A stretch of DNA of 6,605 bases from an uncultured Curvibacter sp. (GTDB lineage: Bacteria; Pseudomonadota; Gammaproteobacteria; Burkholderiales; Burkholderiaceae), in assembly GCA_946481355.1 (NCBI GenBank), contig CAMLNH010000160.1, forward strand, positions 1 to 6,605, written 5' to 3'. The notes under the pieces were generated by a model that saw nothing but the letters and a program-made list of their open reading frames with translations, searched no databases and was not told where the DNA came from. Position 1 is the first letter of the stretch. The number at the start of each line of letters is the position of its first letter. Of this stretch, positions 5,149-6,605 are shown piece by piece. Position numbers and translations under genes: made by a program.

Positions 5149-6060
5149 GGAGATCGAGGCGCCCTGGAATTTCTCGTTGAAGAAACGTGGCGCCTCAGCT
5201 GCATGCACGGCACCCGCGGCATGCAGCAGCGGCAGGAAATGGTCGTGCGTGGGGTGGGCCAGACGGGCCAGTTCACCGAGCTGCAGGAAATCAGCCAGCG
5301 CATCGAGCTGGCCCTGGGCGATATGCCCCCCCATGCGCTGGTCGAACTCCAGCGCCCAGTCGTAGGCCTGGTCGTTGCCGGCGCCGCGACGCATGGTCCG
5401 CAGGTTGTGCACGATGTTGCCGCTGCCGACGATGAGCACACCGCGCTCGCGCAGCGCGCGCAGCTGCCGGCCCAGCGCGTAGTGCTCGGCCGGTGGGCGG
5501 CTGTAGTCCAGGCTGAGCTGCAGCACCGGGATGTCCGCCGCAGGGAACATGGGCTTGAGCACCGACCAGGCGCCGTGATCCAGACCCCACTCGTGATCGT
5601 CCAGCCCCAGAGGCTGTCCCTGGGTCGGATCCTGCAACTCGGCGCTCAGAGCTCTGGCGACGACGGGCGCACCCGGGGCCGGGTACTGCTGGTCGAACAG
5701 GGCCTGCGGAAAGCCGCCGAAATCGTGGATGGTCGGCGGCTTGTCCATGCCCGTAAGCCACCAGCCGCGCGTGATCCAGTGGGCCGAGATGCACAGGATG
5801 AGCTGGGGCCGGTCCCAGCGCGCGCCCGGGCCCTCGCCGAACTCCAGGCCCAGGGCCTCCCACTTCGGGAGGAACTCGTTGGGCTCGATCACGTTCATCG
5901 GACTGCCATGGCCAATGAAGAGCACCGGCATGCGCGGGCTGGGCTGCAGCTTCTGGAGAGAGGCGAGGCTGGATGCCCCGGCGATGCTGTTCATGGTGGC
6001 TCCGATCATGAGGCTGCTACCCGCGCCCAGGGCGCTGGCCAGAAAAGGACGACGTTGCAT
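5125..6060 (-). CDS. ygiD: Class III extradiol dioxygenase, DODA/YgiD-like, with Tat signal peptide
   Basis: This 311-residue enzyme belongs to the LigB/DODA superfamily, metal-dependent dioxygenases that open catechol-type rings; YgiD-type members cleave DOPA at the 4,5 position. The three likely metal ligands are visible: His51 in GHGSP, His94 in SAHW and His218 in IVHNL. Also present are the conserved HDFGGFP (112-118), LDHGAW (160-165) and HPTHDHFLPL (269-278, probable catalytic histidine region), and the typical ending GASISMRS. Ordinary YgiD proteins are about 260-270 residues; the extra length is an N-terminal leader MQRRPFLASALGAG with twin arginines and a hydrophobic stretch, which looks like a Tat signal and would send the folded metalloenzyme to the periplasm. 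The start at 6060 is supported because the RR motif follows directly; the Shine-Dalgarno is weak. The last seven codons are also present as a duplicate just downstream. The natural substrate is not established. Confidence 0.9.
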   Translation of the reverse strand: MQRRPFLASALGAGSSLMIGATMNSIAGASSLASLQKLQPSPRMPVLFIGHGSPMNVIEPNEFLPKWEALGLEFGEGPGARWDRPQLILCISAHWITRGWWLTGMDKPPTIHDFGGFPQALFDQQYPAPGAPVVARALSAELQDPTQGQPLGLDDHEWGLDHGAWSVLKPMFPAADIPVLQLSLDYSRPPAEHYALGRQLRALRERGVLIVGSGNIVHNLRTMRRGAGNDQAYDWALEFDQRMGGHIAQGQLDALADFLQLGELARLAHPTHDHFLPLLHAAGAVHAAEAPRFFNEKFQGASISMRSVVWS

Positions 6061-6091
6061 GGCTCAGAGATGGGGGGAGGACCCTGTCGTT

Positions 6092-6107
6092 TTTGCGGAT
6101 GCGCAAA
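6092..6107. promoter_or_regulatory. Operator-like inverted repeat between ygiD and phaZ
   Basis: TTTGCG (6092-6097) and CGCAAA (6102-6107) form a perfect 6-bp dyad around GATG. It lies 15 bases upstream of the probable phaZ -10 element and within the ygiD leader region, where a repressor could affect either gene. No T run follows, so it is not a terminator. The binding protein is unknown. Confidence 0.4.
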
Positions 6108-6121
6108 CTGGGCACAGCTGT

Positions 6122-6154
6122 TATATTGCACTGCAGCATACTCAAAAACGGGAG
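6122..6154 (+). promoter_or_regulatory. Probable phaZ -10 element and ribosome binding site
   Basis: TATATT at 6122-6127 is a good -10 candidate, but no matching -35 is seen 16-18 bases upstream. It would start a leader of roughly 25 bases. The ribosome binding site GGGAG (6150-6154) stands five bases before the ATG and fixes the start. Between them is the TGC/GCA-rich stretch TTGCACTGCAGCA (6127-6139). PHA-granule regulators of the PhaR type are known to bind TGC-rich sites, but the match here is only suggestive. On the minus strand, TATAAC (6125-6120) overlaps and might serve ygiD. Confidence 0.45.
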
Positions 6155-6159
6155 CCCCC

Positions 6160-6605
6160 ATGCTCTACCAGCTTTATGAAGCCCAGCGCTCCCTGATGGA
6201 GCCCTTTGCCGACCTGGCCCAGGCCACGGCCAAGGCCTTCAACAACCCGCTCTCGCCCCTGGCCCACCTGCCCTATGCCCAGCGCATGGCTGCCGGCTAT
6301 GCCCTGCTGCACCGGCTGGGCAAGGACTACGAAAAGCCCGAGTTCGGCATCCGTACCGTGGGCGTGGACGGCGTCAACGTGGCCATCCACGAGCGCGTGG
6401 AGCTCGACAAGCCCTTCTGCGAGCTGCGCCGCTTCAAGCGCTTCTCCGACGATCCGGCCACGCTGACCCGGCTCAAGACCCAGCCCGTGGTGCTCATCGT
6501 CGCCCCGCTCTCGGGCCACTATGCCACGCTGCTGCGCGACACCGTGCGCGCCATGCTCAAGGACCACAAGGTCTACATCACCGACTGGAAGAACGCGCGC
6601 ATGGT
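6160..6605 (+). CDS. phaZ: Intracellular polyhydroxyalkanoate (PHB) depolymerase, 5' part
   Basis: The frame opens with MLYQLYEAQRSLMEPFADLA and stays open for 148 codons to the right edge, where it is cut off. The sequence closely fits the intracellular PHB depolymerase family of beta-proteobacteria (PhaZ, Ralstonia/Cupriavidus PhaZ1 type). Recognisable stretches are NNPLSPLAHLPYAQRMAAGY (28-47), RLGKDYEKPEFGI (52-64), FKRFSDDPATL (92-102), VLIVAPLSGHYATLLRDTV (111-129) and the DHKVYITDW start of the hydrolase core (135-143). These enzymes degrade stored amorphous PHB granules in the cytoplasm to hydroxybutyrate units. The catalytic residues lie beyond the window, so integrity cannot be judged. 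The start is set by GGGAG five bases upstream. It is divergent from ygiD, with 99 bases between the start codons. Confidence 0.93.
   Translation, partial: MLYQLYEAQRSLMEPFADLAQATAKAFNNPLSPLAHLPYAQRMAAGYALLHRLGKDYEKPEFGIRTVGVDGVNVAIHERVELDKPFCELRRFKRFSDDPATLTRLKTQPVVLIVAPLSGHYATLLRDTVRAMLKDHKVYITDWKNARM

Noticed and set aside
5291..5863. Second minus-strand frame (190 codons) inside the dioxygenase gene
   Set aside because: Frame-shifted copy of ygiD coding sequence; the in-frame product carries all metal-binding motifs.
6142..6567. Minus-strand open frame of 141 codons opposite phaZ
   Set aside because: Rich in Gly/His/Glu with no signature; the plus strand encodes a clear PHB depolymerase with a proper ribosome binding site.

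Overview
The window is GC-rich and densely coded, with strong G/C bias at third codon positions. It looks like chromosomal DNA of a beta-proteobacterium, most likely order Burkholderiales and possibly Comamonadaceae-like. This inference rests on gene content (an intracellular polyhydroxyalkanoate depolymerase, a Tat-exported DODA-type dioxygenase, a TauE/SafE permease, a Cache-GGDEF-EAL sensor) and on base composition. No species can be named from the sequence alone.

Layout: (1) bases 1-62 are the last codons of a plus-strand gene, followed by a clean intrinsic terminator at 84-108. (2) Two minus-strand genes follow, probably one operon read from right to left: a patatin-like (RssA-type) phospholipase (2611-3546) and, 67 bases downstream, a membrane-bound Cache-GGDEF-EAL cyclic-di-GMP enzyme (132-2543). 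(3) A TauE/SafE membrane permease (3590-4333, plus) diverges from the patatin gene across only 43 bases and converges tail to tail on a chalcone-isomerase-like secreted protein (4334-4924, minus) with no base between the two stop codons. (4) Upstream of the chalcone-isomerase-like gene is a class III extradiol dioxygenase with a Tat signal (5125-6060, minus). The 200 bases between these two genes consist of two diverged tandem copies of a roughly 110-base unit. (5) A divergent promoter region (6061-6159) leads into the 5' part of phaZ, an intracellular PHB depolymerase that runs off the right edge.

The genes do not form one obvious pathway. The patatin and GGDEF-EAL pair may be co-transcribed, and so may the dioxygenase and chalcone-isomerase-like pair; phaZ belongs to carbon-storage metabolism.

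The most unusual feature is the tandem duplication at 4925-5148. Each copy begins with the dioxygenase C-terminal codons (MRSVVWS-stop) and ends with the ribosome binding site of the chalcone-isomerase-like gene. The duplication therefore creates a second Shine-Dalgarno site followed by a 7-codon mini-ORF, and a set of alternative hairpins that could cover the downstream gene's start. I see no phage, insertion sequence, CRISPR array, tRNA or rRNA, and no convincing new defence or biosynthetic system.
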